This document shows, piece by piece, positions 25,256-34,371 of a stretch of 64,000 bases of DNA. The position numbers were made by a program, and so were the translations under genes. Positions within the stretch are counted from its first letter, which is position 1, and the number at the start of each line of letters is the position of its first letter. The notes under the pieces are model-generated. The model was not told the DNA's origin. It made no database searches and worked only from the letters and a program-made list of their open reading frames with translations. Source of the DNA: Streptomyces sp. yr375 (GTDB lineage Bacteria; Actinomycetota; Actinomycetes; Streptomycetales; Streptomycetaceae); the NCBI RefSeq assembly GCF_900110755.1, contig NZ_FOFF01000015.1, positions 62,001 through 126,000 of the forward strand, read 5' to 3'.

Positions 25256-26929
25256 GTGAGCAGGCACAGGCATCGGCGCCGGGCGCCGCAGAGGAAGCCG
25301 CAGCAGCAGGTGGTGCTGCGGGCGCTGACGGCGGGCGGGCTGGTCGCCGCGCTCGGCGTCGGGACGGGGCTGTGGGCCTCGTCGGGAGACGACGGCGCGG
25401 ACGGGACGCCGGCCGGGTCGGTCGCCTCCCAGCAGGCCGCCGCCGGGATCGCCGCAGACGAGGCCGCCGCGCAGGCCGCGAGCCCGACGCCCAGCCGCTC
25501 CTACGCCCTGTCCACCGCCCCCCGCACCATCCCCTCGGTCAGCTCCCACACCCCGGCGCGCGGTCCGGGCTGGCGTCCGGCCGCCGGACACCGGGTGGTC
25601 GTGAACGACGCGAGCCTCGCCGACGAGGGGCAACTGATCGCGGGCGAGCTGGGCATGACGTACGCGGGGAACAAGGGCGACGCGAAGGCCGGTGACCTGC
25701 GGCTGACGCTGAACCGCGGCTCCGGCGCGAACCCCGAGTCGTACGCCATGACGGTTCGTGGTGGACGTGTCACGATCAGCGGCCCCTCCGACACCGGCGT
25801 GTTCTACGGGACCCGCACGCTCAAGCAGGAGGTGCACGGCGGTGCCACGGCGCCGGAGGGTGTCGTGAAGGACGCGCCGGCCAAGCCGCAGCGCGGGTTC
25901 ATGCTGGACATCGCCCGCAAGTACTTCAGCCCGTCCTGGATCGAGGACCGGGTGCGCGAGCTGGGCGATCTGAAGTTCAACCAGCTCGGGCTGCACTTCT
26001 CCGACGACCAGTCGTTCCGGATCGAGTCCGACTCGCACCCGGAGATCGTCGCGCAGCAGCACCTCACCAAGGCCGAGGTGAGGAAGATCGTCGCCCTAGC
26101 GGCGAGCCGCCACATCACCGTCGTCCCCGAGATCGACTCGCCGGGACACCTGGGCGCGGTCCTCGCCGCCCACCCCGAGCTCCAGTTGCGCAACGTGAAC
26201 GGGGTGGCGACCCGCGGGGCGATCGACATCTCCAAGGACGCCTCCGCGAGCCTCCTCGACGACCTGCTGAACGAGTACGCGGGCCTGTTCCCCGGCGCGT
26301 ACTGGCACCTCGGCGGCGACGAGTACCAGGCCCTGACGGTGTCGAGCCCGGCCACCTCCTTCCCGCAGCTCGCCTCCGCCGCCGTGGCCCGCTACGGCTC
26401 CGGCGCGGGCGTCGCCGACCTCGCCACCGGGTGGCTCGACGACCGCGCCGACACCGTCCGCGCCCACGACCGCACCATGCGCGTGTGGAACGACGGCTTC
26501 TTCCGGAACACGTCGGTCAAGCCCGCCTCCGACCTCGTCGTCGCGTACTGGACGGGCAAGGAGATCGGGGCGCGGACGCCGGTGGAGTACCTGAGCGCCG
26601 GGCGCAAGGTGCTCAACTACAACGACGAGTACCTGTACTACGTCCTCGGCGAACCGCAGACCTTCGTCTACCCGACCGGCAAGCGCATCTACGAGCAGTG
26701 GACCCCGCGCGTCCTGCGCGGTACGACGCCGGTGAGCGCGCGGTACGACGCCCAGATCCTCGGCGGCTCCTTCGCCGTGTGGTGCGACCTCGCCAACTCC
26801 CAGACGCAGGCGCAGGTCGCGGCGGGCATCCGGATGCCGCTGAACGCGACGGCCCAGAAACTGTGGGACGCGGGGACGCCACCGCTGACGTGGACCCAGT
26901 TCAAGGCGCTGGCCAACCAACTGGGCTGA
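25256..26929 (+). CDS. Beta-N-acetylhexosaminidase, GH20
   Basis: 557 residues. Secreted or membrane-anchored exo-hexosaminidase acting on chitin oligomers or other HexNAc glycans. An Arg-rich N-terminus (RHRHRRR) and helix (ALTAGGLVAALGVGTGLWA) are followed by a linker, the GH20b domain, and the catalytic barrel with GFMLDIARKYFSPSWI, HFSDDQSFRIE and the Asp-Glu catalytic pair in HLGGDEY. The C-terminal Trp-rich loop (VWCDLANSQTQ) completes the active site. Start chosen at GTG 25256; the long ORF upstream (from 25085) lacks a signal-like N-terminus. Confidence 0.9.
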   Translation: MSRHRHRRRAPQRKPQQQVVLRALTAGGLVAALGVGTGLWASSGDDGADGTPAGSVASQQAAAGIAADEAAAQAASPTPSRSYALSTAPRTIPSVSSHTPARGPGWRPAAGHRVVVNDASLADEGQLIAGELGMTYAGNKGDAKAGDLRLTLNRGSGANPESYAMTVRGGRVTISGPSDTGVFYGTRTLKQEVHGGATAPEGVVKDAPAKPQRGFMLDIARKYFSPSWIEDRVRELGDLKFNQLGLHFSDDQSFRIESDSHPEIVAQQHLTKAEVRKIVALAASRHITVVPEIDSPGHLGAVLAAHPELQLRNVNGVATRGAIDISKDASASLLDDLLNEYAGLFPGAYWHLGGDEYQALTVSSPATSFPQLASAAVARYGSGAGVADLATGWLDDRADTVRAHDRTMRVWNDGFFRNTSVKPASDLVVAYWTGKEIGARTPVEYLSAGRKVLNYNDEYLYYVLGEPQTFVYPTGKRIYEQWTPRVLRGTTPVSARYDAQILGGSFAVWCDLANSQTQAQVAAGIRMPLNATAQKLWDAGTPPLTWTQFKALANQLG

Positions 26930-26998
26930 TTTCCGGTGGACTCACGGCACCGGTGAACCGTATGTTCCGGGAGCTTTCTTCGCTCTCGGGGGACTTTC

Positions 26999-27715
26999 AT
27001 GCAGTCGACACACCAGTACAACGCCCTGCCCGCCACGGGCCGGCTGCGCTCGCCCGTCGGGCTCGGGCAGGCCACCGCCGTGCTGCTCGGCCTGGTCATC
27101 GCCGCCGACCTGTTCGCCCTCTGGGCCGACTACGTCATGTACGACGTCACGGGCGACCTCGCCGCCGGCTCGCTCGGCGAGGTGGAACGGGCCGGCGACG
27201 CGGACCGGCTCTACAACTCCGCCGGGTACGCGCAGTCGGCGGCGCTGCTCGGCTGCGCCGCCGTGTTCCTGTGCTGGTTCCACCGGGTGCGGGTCAACGC
27301 CGAGGTGTTCCGGCCGGACGGGCACGCCAAGTCGCGCGGTTGGACGATCGGCGCGTGGTTCACGCCGGTCGTGAACTTCTGGTACCCGCGCCGGATCGCC
27401 CTGGACATCTGGGACGCCAGCAGCCCCGGCACCCCCTGGGGCCCGCCCCGCCCGCACGGCCCGGTCAACGCCTGGTGGACGGCGTGGGTCGTCTCGCTCG
27501 TCGCCGACCGGGCGGGCTGGCAGGCGTACCGCAAGGCCGACACGGCCGAGGAGATCCATGCCGCCACCGGCCAGGTGATGTTCGCGGACGCGCTCGACAT
27601 CCTGGCCGCGGCTCTCGCGATCGCCTTCGTGCTGCGGCTGACCCGGATGCAACACGAGAAGGCGTTGCAGGGACCGACGGCCGGAGCGGCTGGATCGGCC
27701 GCCGGAATTGGCTGA
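26999..27715 (+). CDS. DUF4328 membrane protein
   Basis: 238 residues with about four hydrophobic helices and the DUF4328 pattern: YNSAGYAQSAALLGCAAVFLCWF, RSRGWTIGAWFTPVVNFWYPRRI-like text (here KSRGWTIGAWFTPVVNFWYP) and NAWWTAWVVS. Function unknown. ATG 26999 has GGGGG upstream. Confidence 0.82.
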   Translation: MQSTHQYNALPATGRLRSPVGLGQATAVLLGLVIAADLFALWADYVMYDVTGDLAAGSLGEVERAGDADRLYNSAGYAQSAALLGCAAVFLCWFHRVRVNAEVFRPDGHAKSRGWTIGAWFTPVVNFWYPRRIALDIWDASSPGTPWGPPRPHGPVNAWWTAWVVSLVADRAGWQAYRKADTAEEIHAATGQVMFADALDILAAALAIAFVLRLTRMQHEKALQGPTAGAAGSAAGIG

Positions 27716-27816
27716 AACCTTTCCCAAGACGCTGCCTGTGACACTCCTGGCCCGTCGCACGCAGTAAGGGGAAGTGCGGGCTCCGTAAGGTAGGCGCCCT
27801 GGTGAGGGGGACGTGG

Positions 27817-28407
27817 ATGAGCCTGGTGGAACTGATCGCACAGGCCGACGAACGCGGACTGACTGCCGCCGCCTTGGCCTGTTTGGACCGCTGTGTATCC
27901 CTGCTCGACGGCGACGACGAGGCCCTACGCCCCCTGTGGGGCAACCTCACGGACACCTCCGACCCCGCCGCCTGGCCCGAACTACTCCAACAGGCACGCG
28001 ACAAGCTGGAGCCCGGTGAGGGAGAAAAGACGGAAGAGGGGGACGCCGGGGGACAGGGGAGCTACGGCGCGGCGGTGCTTCTGGCGCGCCGGATGCTGGC
28101 CGACGCCCCGCCCGCCCGCTCCACCGCCGAGGCCCGCCGCTGGGCGGACGCCTGTTCCGTCGCCGCCCTCCAGATCCACCGGCTCCTCGACCCGATCAAG
28201 GACGCCTCCGAGGTCGACGCCCGCCGCGAGGGCCGTACGGAGGGCATGTCCCCGCTCGTCGCCGCCGAACTGCGCCACCAGATCACCGTCCTGGAACTCC
28301 TCGCCGCCCACGGCACGGGCGGCCTGCGCCGGGCGCTGGAGGTCACCACACAGGGCCGCCGGGTCCTGCGCGCGGTGGTGTCACGACGGGCTCGTGGGCG
28401 TGGGTGA
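27817..28407 (+). CDS. Conserved hypothetical, helical soluble protein
   Basis: 196 residues from ATG 27817 (AGGGGG just upstream; GTG 27802 is an alternative). It is helix-rich, Ala/Arg-rich, with no membrane segment or signal and no motif I recognise. It sits between the DUF4328 gene and the ECF sigma operon and has its own upstream gap of 101 bp. Confidence 0.6.
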   Translation: MSLVELIAQADERGLTAAALACLDRCVSLLDGDDEALRPLWGNLTDTSDPAAWPELLQQARDKLEPGEGEKTEEGDAGGQGSYGAAVLLARRMLADAPPARSTAEARRWADACSVAALQIHRLLDPIKDASEVDARREGRTEGMSPLVAAELRHQITVLELLAAHGTGGLRRALEVTTQGRRVLRAVVSRRARGRG

Positions 28408-28694
28408 GGGGGGAGCGGTGAGGACCGAAGCAACGGCCGGGGCCGCCACCCCCCACAGGAGAGGCCCCGGCCGTCGCGCGGCACGGGCCGCGCGGCGGCC
28501 CGTATTCTCTACAGCGCCGGGCGTGCGCTTTCTGTCACACCGGAGTGCGTCACGAGTCGGTTGCATGTCCTATGGACATGGACGAGCGACGGTTTCAGGT
28601 CGTAACGTGCCTTTCGCGCCGGGCGGCCAAGCGGCAGACCACCGCAACGACCTGCGGTCCACGAACCGCGAACCATCGACCGAGGAACCACGAC

Positions 28695-29354
28695 GTGGGG
28701 GACGACGCGGAGCTGACAGCCGCGGTGCTCGCGGCACAGGACGGGGACGAGACCGCGTTCCGGACCGTGTACCGCACGGTGCACCCGCGGCTGCTCGGGT
28801 ACGTACGCACACTCGTCGGCGATCTCGACGCCGAGGACGTCACCTCCGAGGCCTGGCTGCAGATCGCCCGTGACCTGGAACGCTTCAGCGGGGACGCGGA
28901 CCGTTTCCGCGGCTGGGCCGCCCGGATCGCCCGCAACCGCGCCCTGGACCTGATACGCATGCGCGGCCGGCGTCCCGCGATCGGCGGCGACGAGACCGAG
29001 CTGACCGGCCGGCCCGCCGAGTCCGACACCGCGGGCGAGGCCATCGAGGCGCTGGCCACCGGCCGCACCCTCGACCTCATCGCCCGGCTGCCGCAGGACC
29101 AGGCCGAGGCCGTCGTACTGCGGGTGGTCATGGGACTGGACGCCAAGACGGCCGCCGAGACGCTCGGCAAACGGCCCGGCGCGGTCCGTACGGCCGCGCA
29201 CCGCGGCCTGAAGAAGCTCGCCGAACTGCTCGGCGAGGATCCGGAGACGGCAGGCGTGCTCGACGCACTGCCGCCGCAGCGTGGAACGCGCTCGCGCGCG
29301 GTGACGTCCCCAGGTGTGACGCATGTGCGCACGCGGACGCAGAAGGACATGTGA
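28695..29354 (+). CDS. ECF-type RNA polymerase sigma factor
   Basis: 219 residues from GTG 28695, eight bases after GAGGA. Region 2 is clear (YRTVHPRLLGYVRTLVGD, AEDVTSEAWLQIARDLERF, FRGWAARIARNRALDLIR), as is region 4 (RLPQDQAEAVVLRVVMGL, AAETLGKRPGAVRTAAHRGLKKL). The 287-bp gap upstream holds the promoter, but no obvious ECF-type autoregulatory site was found. The stop overlaps the next gene's start (TGATG), so the downstream membrane protein is likely its partner. Confidence 0.9.
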   Translation: MGDDAELTAAVLAAQDGDETAFRTVYRTVHPRLLGYVRTLVGDLDAEDVTSEAWLQIARDLERFSGDADRFRGWAARIARNRALDLIRMRGRRPAIGGDETELTGRPAESDTAGEAIEALATGRTLDLIARLPQDQAEAVVLRVVMGLDAKTAAETLGKRPGAVRTAAHRGLKKLAELLGEDPETAGVLDALPPQRGTRSRAVTSPGVTHVRTRTQKDM

Positions 29355-30433
29355 TGGCCGACAAGCAGGACAGATGGCTCGACCGCGAGACGGCGGAGCG
29401 TCTGCTGTGCGGTGAATCACCCGGCCGACCCGGTCGGTCGGGACACGTCGTTGACGGCGCCGCCGCCGAACAGGCCGAGCGGCTCGCGAGGACGCTGGGC
29501 GCGCTGGCCGCGCTCGCCGCCGAGCCCCTGCCCGCCGACGAGGAACTCCCCGGCGAGGCCGCCGCCCTGGCCGCCTTCCGCAAGGCCCACGCGGACCGCA
29601 CCGCTCCTGTCGACTCCGTCCGTCCCGCTTCGGGGGCGGCGCATGTCGTGGATGCCGGGCTCGTGCGGATCGGCGGGGGCCGGGGGTCGGCGGGGGCCGG
29701 GAGGCGTCCCCGGTGGAGTCGGCCCGCGCAGCTCGGGCTGGCCGCCGTGCTGGCCGTCGGGATGGTCGGCGGGGTGGCGGTCGCGGCCGGTACCGGGGTG
29801 CTGCCGACCCCGTTCGACGACACGGAACCGGTGTCCCCCGCGGTGTCCGCGCCCGCGCTTCCCGAGCGTCCGCTCGTCTCCCCCGCGCCGGACGCCTCGG
29901 GCGACGACACACCCTCGCCGGCACCGGAGGACACCGGCACCGGCGACACCGGCAGCGAGGCCGGGAAGAGGAAGGCGGACGACGGTGCCTCCGCCTCCCC
30001 GGACCCCAGCGGCACCTGGCCGGCCGGCGTGACCTCGTCCTGCCGCGCCCTGGGCGCCGGCCGGACCCTGGACACGGAGCGCCGCCGCGTCCTGGACAAC
30101 CTGGCGGGCGGCTCGAAACGCGTACCGAAGTACTGCGCGGGCGTCCTCGACGGCACCACCCTCCCCGGACGTTCCCGCGGCGACGACCGCACCGGGAAGA
30201 ACTCCGGGAGCAGCTCGGGGACCGGCTCCGGGAGAGACACCTCCGACGGGGGCACCGGGACGGGCCAGGGCGGCCAGTCCGGGCGGGGCGGCAGCGGCGA
30301 CAGCGACGACGACAGCGGCGGTGACCGAGGCGGTGACCGAGGCGGTGACCGAGGCGGTGACCGAGGCGGACGTCACGGTGGTGCCTCCGGAACCGGAGCC
30401 GGAGGGAGCAGCGGCGGGTACCGCCGTCACTAG
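29354..30433 (+). CDS. Single-pass membrane protein coupled to the ECF sigma factor
   Basis: 359 residues. An N-terminal cytosolic segment (~115 residues) leads to one helix (QLGLAAVLAVGMVGGVAVAAGTGV) and a Pro/Ser/Gly-rich outer tail. The topology fits an anti-sigma factor, but no zinc-binding HxxxCxxC motif is seen, so this is inference from overlap and topology. Near the C-terminus there are four perfect copies of a 12-bp repeat encoding GGDR (30318-30365). The stop codon lies in a 14-bp tandem duplication (30426-30453). Confidence 0.7.
   Translation: MADKQDRWLDRETAERLLCGESPGRPGRSGHVVDGAAAEQAERLARTLGALAALAAEPLPADEELPGEAAALAAFRKAHADRTAPVDSVRPASGAAHVVDAGLVRIGGGRGSAGAGRRPRWSRPAQLGLAAVLAVGMVGGVAVAAGTGVLPTPFDDTEPVSPAVSAPALPERPLVSPAPDASGDDTPSPAPEDTGTGDTGSEAGKRKADDGASASPDPSGTWPAGVTSSCRALGAGRTLDTERRRVLDNLAGGSKRVPKYCAGVLDGTTLPGRSRGDDRTGKNSGSSSGTGSGRDTSDGGTGTGQGGQSGRGGSGDSDDDSGGDRGGDRGGDRGGDRGGRHGGASGTGAGGSSGGYRRH
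30318..30365 (+). repeat. Four in-frame 12-bp repeats (GGDR)
   Basis: GCGGTGACCGAG is repeated four times without change, giving (GGDR)4 in the outer tail of the sigma-linked membrane protein. Identity between copies points to recent expansion. Confidence 0.9.
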
Positions 30434-30453
30434 GACCCCGTCACCAGGACCCC
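30426..30453. repeat. 14-bp tandem duplication across a stop codon
   Basis: GTCACTAGGACCCC (30426-30439) is followed by GTCACCAGGACCCC (30440-30453), 13 of 14 identical. The first copy holds the TAG stop of the membrane protein. Confidence 0.9.
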
Positions 30454-30481
30454 GCCAGGCGTCTTGAGACGTCGTCAGGCG

Positions 30482-30883
30482 TCAGATGGTGAACCACCGA
30501 ACCGAGACGTCGTCGCCCGACGTCTGAAGCGTGAGCTTGCAGCGGTCGGTGGGGGTCACCTGGTCCCCCTGGAGCGGGAAGTTCGTGAACTCGATCCAGG
30601 CGACGCCGCTGTCCCCGTCCGCCCAGGTGATCGTGCCCTGTCCGATGAACGCGCCGCTTCCCGACGTGTCCTCCACGGTGGCCGTCAGTGTGTTGGCCGT
30701 GCCCTTGGGGTTCTCGACCTGGATGTCGACGGTCAGCCCCGGCGCACCGGGGCTGGACAGGGGCAGATCCTCCACCGGAGCCAGGCTCCCGACGTTGAAG
30801 GAACTTCCGAGCCCGGTGGAACTGGTGCCGCCGACCGGTTGAACAGTCACGTTGTTCGCCAGGGTTGCCGAGACCGTAGCCAT
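30482..30883 (-). CDS. Hypothetical beta-rich protein
   Basis: 133 residues with no signal peptide or helix. The composition (Val/Thr/Gly/Ser alternation; LTVDIQVENPKGTANTLTAT, GQGTITWADGDSGVAWIEF) suggests a beta-sandwich. No family recognised. ATG 30883 has a strong GAGGAGG about 7 bases upstream, so it is likely expressed. It is convergent with the sigma-linked membrane protein gene. Confidence 0.65.
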   Translation of the reverse strand: MATVSATLANNVTVQPVGGTSSTGLGSSFNVGSLAPVEDLPLSSPGAPGLTVDIQVENPKGTANTLTATVEDTSGSGAFIGQGTITWADGDSGVAWIEFTNFPLQGDQVTPTDRCKLTLQTSGDDVSVRWFTI

Positions 30884-31096
30884 GCGCCGCCTCCTCGCGG
30901 GAGTTCAACAGGAGCCCGACCAGCCTTTTCCCTCAGCGTGTCGTAGCCCCCGGGGGCCTGCAACTCGGTCCCGCCGAAGTTTTTTCGGGGCGGGTGTGAC
31001 GTTTTCGGGGGCCGGGGCGCAGTAACAAGTGAGCCGACTGGTCATCGGCCCTTGCACTGAGCCGGGGTTCCCCCCGTACCCACGGCTCGTGCGCTC

Positions 31097-31135
31097 GGCG
31101 CGGGCGGGACACGTTCCCCCGGTCCCGCCCGCGCC
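31097..31135 (-). terminator. Hairpin after the L,D-transpeptidase gene
   Basis: Perfect 14-bp inverted repeat GGCGCGGGCGGGAC (31097-31110) and GTCCCGCCCGCGCC (31122-31135) with an 11-base loop, 27 bp beyond the transpeptidase stop. Confidence 0.72.
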
Positions 31136-31162
31136 CTTGAGCTCCGACCGCCGAATCGGCGG

Positions 31163-31981
31163 CTACCAGGACACGACGACCTTGTCGCCGTTCCTCACCT
31201 GTGCGAAGAGATCCGCGATCGCCGTCTCGTCCCGGACGTTGACGCAGCCGTGCGACGCGCCGGCGTAGCCGCGGGCCGCGAAGTCCGCCGAGTAGTGCAC
31301 CGCCTGCCCGCCGCTGAAGAACATCGCGTACGGCATCCGCGAGTGGTACAGCGTCGACACGTGGTCGCGGGACTTCCAGTAGACGTGGAACACGCCCTCC
31401 CGGGTCGGCGTGTACTGCGAGCCGAAGCGGACCGAGACCGTCGACACCGTCCGGCCGTCGATCATCCAGCGCAGGGTCCGGGTCGTCTTGTCGATGCACA
31501 GCACCCGCCCGGTCAGACACCGGGGATCGGGCGCGGCGGCCGGCTGACCACCCATCAGATACAGCTCCCACTCGCCCGGTTCACGCGTCATCGCCAGCAG
31601 CCGCTGCCAGGTGACGGTGTCCGCCTGCCCGGTTCGCGGCAGCCCGCGCTTGCCCTGGAAGCCCTTGACCGCCTCCTCGGTGGGGCCGTCGTACGCGCCC
31701 GTGGGGCCGGCGTAGAGCCAGGCGACCTGCCGCAGCCGGGCCTGGAGCTCACGGACCGCGCGCCCGGTGTCGCCACGGGACCACAGCACGGCGGCCGCCG
31801 GGGGGCTGCTGGGCCGGTCGTCGGTGGTGGCCCGGGTGACGCTCCCGCCCGGCGGGCGTAGGTACCCGTTCGTGCCGTCCGTCGTGGGGGCCTGCACGCT
31901 ACAGCCGCCGCACACCGCCACCAGGGCTGCCACCAGGGCCGCCGCAGTGGCCGGGACGGCGATCGATCTCCGCATCCGCAT
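31163..31981 (-). CDS. L,D-transpeptidase with peptidoglycan-binding domain
   Basis: 272 residues. Makes 3-3 cross-links in peptidoglycan outside the membrane. It has a signal peptide with a cysteine-containing end (VAVCGGC), which may be lipidated. A PG_binding_1 domain follows (GDTGRAVRELQARLRQVAWL), then a YkuD catalytic domain with His in AVHYSADF and the nucleophile in GASHGCVNVRD. Start ATG 31981 with a G-rich site upstream; an in-frame ATG also lies at 31975. Divergent from the acyl-CoA mutase gene. Confidence 0.9.
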   Translation of the reverse strand: MRMRRSIAVPATAAALVAALVAVCGGCSVQAPTTDGTNGYLRPPGGSVTRATTDDRPSSPPAAAVLWSRGDTGRAVRELQARLRQVAWLYAGPTGAYDGPTEEAVKGFQGKRGLPRTGQADTVTWQRLLAMTREPGEWELYLMGGQPAAAPDPRCLTGRVLCIDKTTRTLRWMIDGRTVSTVSVRFGSQYTPTREGVFHVYWKSRDHVSTLYHSRMPYAMFFSGGQAVHYSADFAARGYAGASHGCVNVRDETAIADLFAQVRNGDKVVVSW

Positions 31982-32087
31982 GCCTGAGATGTTCCCCCCG
32001 GATGACGCTTCGCGAACGGACCGGCATGGTGGTGAGCGGGACCGTGACCACAGGTTCGCCCGGCGGGAGGCAGGAGGCATGACACCC

Positions 32088-33668
32088 ATGGCACGTGAGT
32101 CGGAGTCCGGACCGCCCATCCAGCCCGTGTACGGGCCGGCGGATTTGGCGGGCTGGGACCCGGCCGAGAAACTGGGCGAGCCGGGCGCGTACCCGTACAC
32201 CCGGGGCGTCCACCCGTCGATGTACACCGGCCGGCCCTGGACCATGCGCCAGTACGCGGGCTTCGGTACGGCGACGGAGTCCAACGCCCGCTACCAGCAG
32301 CTCATCGCCGACGGTACGACGGGACTGTCGGTCGCCTTCGACCTGCCCACCCAGATGGGCCACGACTCCGACGCCCCGATCGCGCACGGCGAGGTCGGCA
32401 AGGTGGGCGTCGCCGTCGACTCGGTCGAGGACATGCGGGCGCTGTTCGGCGGGATCCCGCTGGGCACGGTGTCGACGTCCATGACGATCAACGCGCCCGC
32501 CGCTCCGCTGCTGCTGATGTACCAACTGGTCGGCGAGGAACAGGGCGTCGGCGCGGGCGAGTTGACCGGCACGATCCAGAACGACGTCCTGAAGGAGTAC
32601 ATCGCGCGCGGGACGTACATCTTCCCGCCGAAGCCCTCGCTGCGGCTGACCGCCGACATCTTCAAGTACTGCCGGGCCGAGATCCCGAGGTGGAACACGA
32701 TCTCGATCTCCGGCTACCACATGGCGGAGGCGGGCGCGTCCCCCGCGCAGGAGATCGCCTTCACGCTGGCGGACGGCATCGAGTACGTCCGTACGGCGGT
32801 GGCGGCGGGGATGGACGTGGACGACTTCGCGCCCCGGCTGTCCTTCTTCTTCGTGGCGCGCACGACGATCCTCGAGGAGGTCGCCAAGTTCCGTGCGGCC
32901 AGGCGGATGTGGGCGCGGGTGATGCGGGACGAGTTCGGCGCGCGAAACCCCAGGTCGCTGATGCTGCGCTTCCACACGCAGACGGCGGGCGTCCAACTGA
33001 CGGCCCAGCAGCCGGAGGTGAACCTGGTCCGGGTCGCCGTCCAGGGTCTCGCGGCGGTCCTCGGCGGCACCCAGTCCCTGCACACGAACTCCTTCGACGA
33101 GGCGATCGCGCTGCCCACGGACAAGAGCGCGCGCCTCGCCCTGCGCACACAGCAGGTGCTCGCCCACGAGACGGACGTGACGGCGACCGTCGACCCCTTC
33201 GCCGGTTCGTACGCGGTGGAGCGGCTGACCGACGAGGTCGAGGCGGCGGCCCTGGCGCTGATGCGGAAGGTGGAGGAACTCGGCGGCGCGGTGGCGGCCA
33301 TCGAGCACGGCTTCCAGAAGAACGAGATCGAGCACAGCGCGTACCGGATCGCCCGCGAGACCGACTCAGGCGAGCGGGTCGTCGTCGGCGTCAACCGCTA
33401 CCGCCTCGACACGGAGGAACCGTACGAGCCGCTCCGCGTGGACCCGGCCATCGAGGCCCGCCAGACACAACGTCTCACCGACCTACGCGCGACACGCCAC
33501 CAGCCGACGGTGACCACCGCCTTGGACGCCCTGAAGAAGACCGCGGAGGGCGAGGCCAACGTCCTGTACCCGATGAAGACCGCCCTACGGGCCCGGGCGA
33601 CGGTGGGCGAGGTGTGCGACGCGTTGCGGGCGGTTTGGGGGGTCTATGAGCCGTCGGACATATTCTGA
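32088..33668 (+). CDS. B12-dependent acyl-CoA mutase, large subunit
   Basis: 526 residues. Catalyses a carbon-skeleton rearrangement of an acyl-CoA by a radical mechanism. Family blocks are YPYTRGVHPSMYTG, RPWTMRQYAGFGTA, SVAFDLPTQMGHDSD, TIQNDVLKEYIARGTYIFPP, SISGYHMAEAG and LHTNSFDEA. It lacks the C-terminal cobalamin-binding domain of one-piece methylmalonyl-CoA mutases, so it needs a small B12-binding partner encoded elsewhere, as in isobutyryl- or 2-hydroxyisobutyryl-CoA mutases. In the TRG-x-x segment, where methylmalonyl-CoA mutase has Tyr, this protein has His, so the substrate is open. AGGAGG lies 10 bases before ATG 32088; ATG 32079 is an alternative. Confidence 0.85.
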   Translation: MARESESGPPIQPVYGPADLAGWDPAEKLGEPGAYPYTRGVHPSMYTGRPWTMRQYAGFGTATESNARYQQLIADGTTGLSVAFDLPTQMGHDSDAPIAHGEVGKVGVAVDSVEDMRALFGGIPLGTVSTSMTINAPAAPLLLMYQLVGEEQGVGAGELTGTIQNDVLKEYIARGTYIFPPKPSLRLTADIFKYCRAEIPRWNTISISGYHMAEAGASPAQEIAFTLADGIEYVRTAVAAGMDVDDFAPRLSFFFVARTTILEEVAKFRAARRMWARVMRDEFGARNPRSLMLRFHTQTAGVQLTAQQPEVNLVRVAVQGLAAVLGGTQSLHTNSFDEAIALPTDKSARLALRTQQVLAHETDVTATVDPFAGSYAVERLTDEVEAAALALMRKVEELGGAVAAIEHGFQKNEIEHSAYRIARETDSGERVVVGVNRYRLDTEEPYEPLRVDPAIEARQTQRLTDLRATRHQPTVTTALDALKKTAEGEANVLYPMKTALRARATVGEVCDALRAVWGVYEPSDIF

Positions 33669-33759
33669 CCTGGGCAATTCCTCCGTACGGGTGATCGGGG
33701 GCGGAAATCGCCCGCCCCCGGTTACGCTCATGAAGAGTGACCCCTGAAAAGGAGGAGCC

Positions 33760-34341
33760 GTGGCTGTACTGCAACACGAGCTGACGTTGGGCGAAGCCGC
33801 CGACCTGCTCTCCCGTGCACTGCCTGGGCACCGCGTGGAGATTCTCCAGGGGAGGCTCACTGTGACACCGCCACCGGACGGCTCGCATGCGCTGTCGTTG
33901 ACTTGGCTCGTCGAAGCATTCGGGGGGGCTGGGGCCCGGAAAGCCGGGCTCAGGTACGTCCAGGGCATCGGCCTGTGGCTGCCCACGCTGGCCGAGGACT
34001 ACGCGATCCCCGACTTCTCCGTCGTGGACGACGACTTCCGTGACGCCCTGGTCCAGAAGAACTGCTACGCCCCGAACGTCTTCCGCCTGGTCGTGGAAGT
34101 GACGTCCTCGAACTGGTCCGACGATCTCGGCCCCAAGGCCGAGTGCTACGCCGAGGCCGGGGTCCCCGTCTACATCGTGGTCGACCGGAAGCACGACGAA
34201 GTGCTGGTCTACCAGAACCCGACCGACGGGAAGTACGACGTACCCCAGCGTTTCAAGCGCGGTCAGGACGTCCCCGTCCCCGAGTCCGTCGGCGTCGCCC
34301 TCGATCTCTCCGTGGACACCCTCCTGGACGGCGACGACTGA
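33760..34341 (+). CDS. Uma2-family putative endonuclease
   Basis: 193 residues. PD-(D/E)xK nuclease-fold protein of the Uma2 group, very common in Streptomyces and cyanobacteria, with unknown biological role. Core elements are IPDFSVVDDDF, then LVVEVTSSN, and a Lys in the following KAECYAEAGVPVYIVVD. GTG 33760 has a textbook AAAGGAGGAG upstream. A second family member lies at 54765. Confidence 0.85.
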   Translation: MAVLQHELTLGEAADLLSRALPGHRVEILQGRLTVTPPPDGSHALSLTWLVEAFGGAGARKAGLRYVQGIGLWLPTLAEDYAIPDFSVVDDDFRDALVQKNCYAPNVFRLVVEVTSSNWSDDLGPKAECYAEAGVPVYIVVDRKHDEVLVYQNPTDGKYDVPQRFKRGQDVPVPESVGVALDLSVDTLLDGDD

Positions 34342-34371
34342 CTGTCGTACCCCCGTGCGACACTCGTTTCC

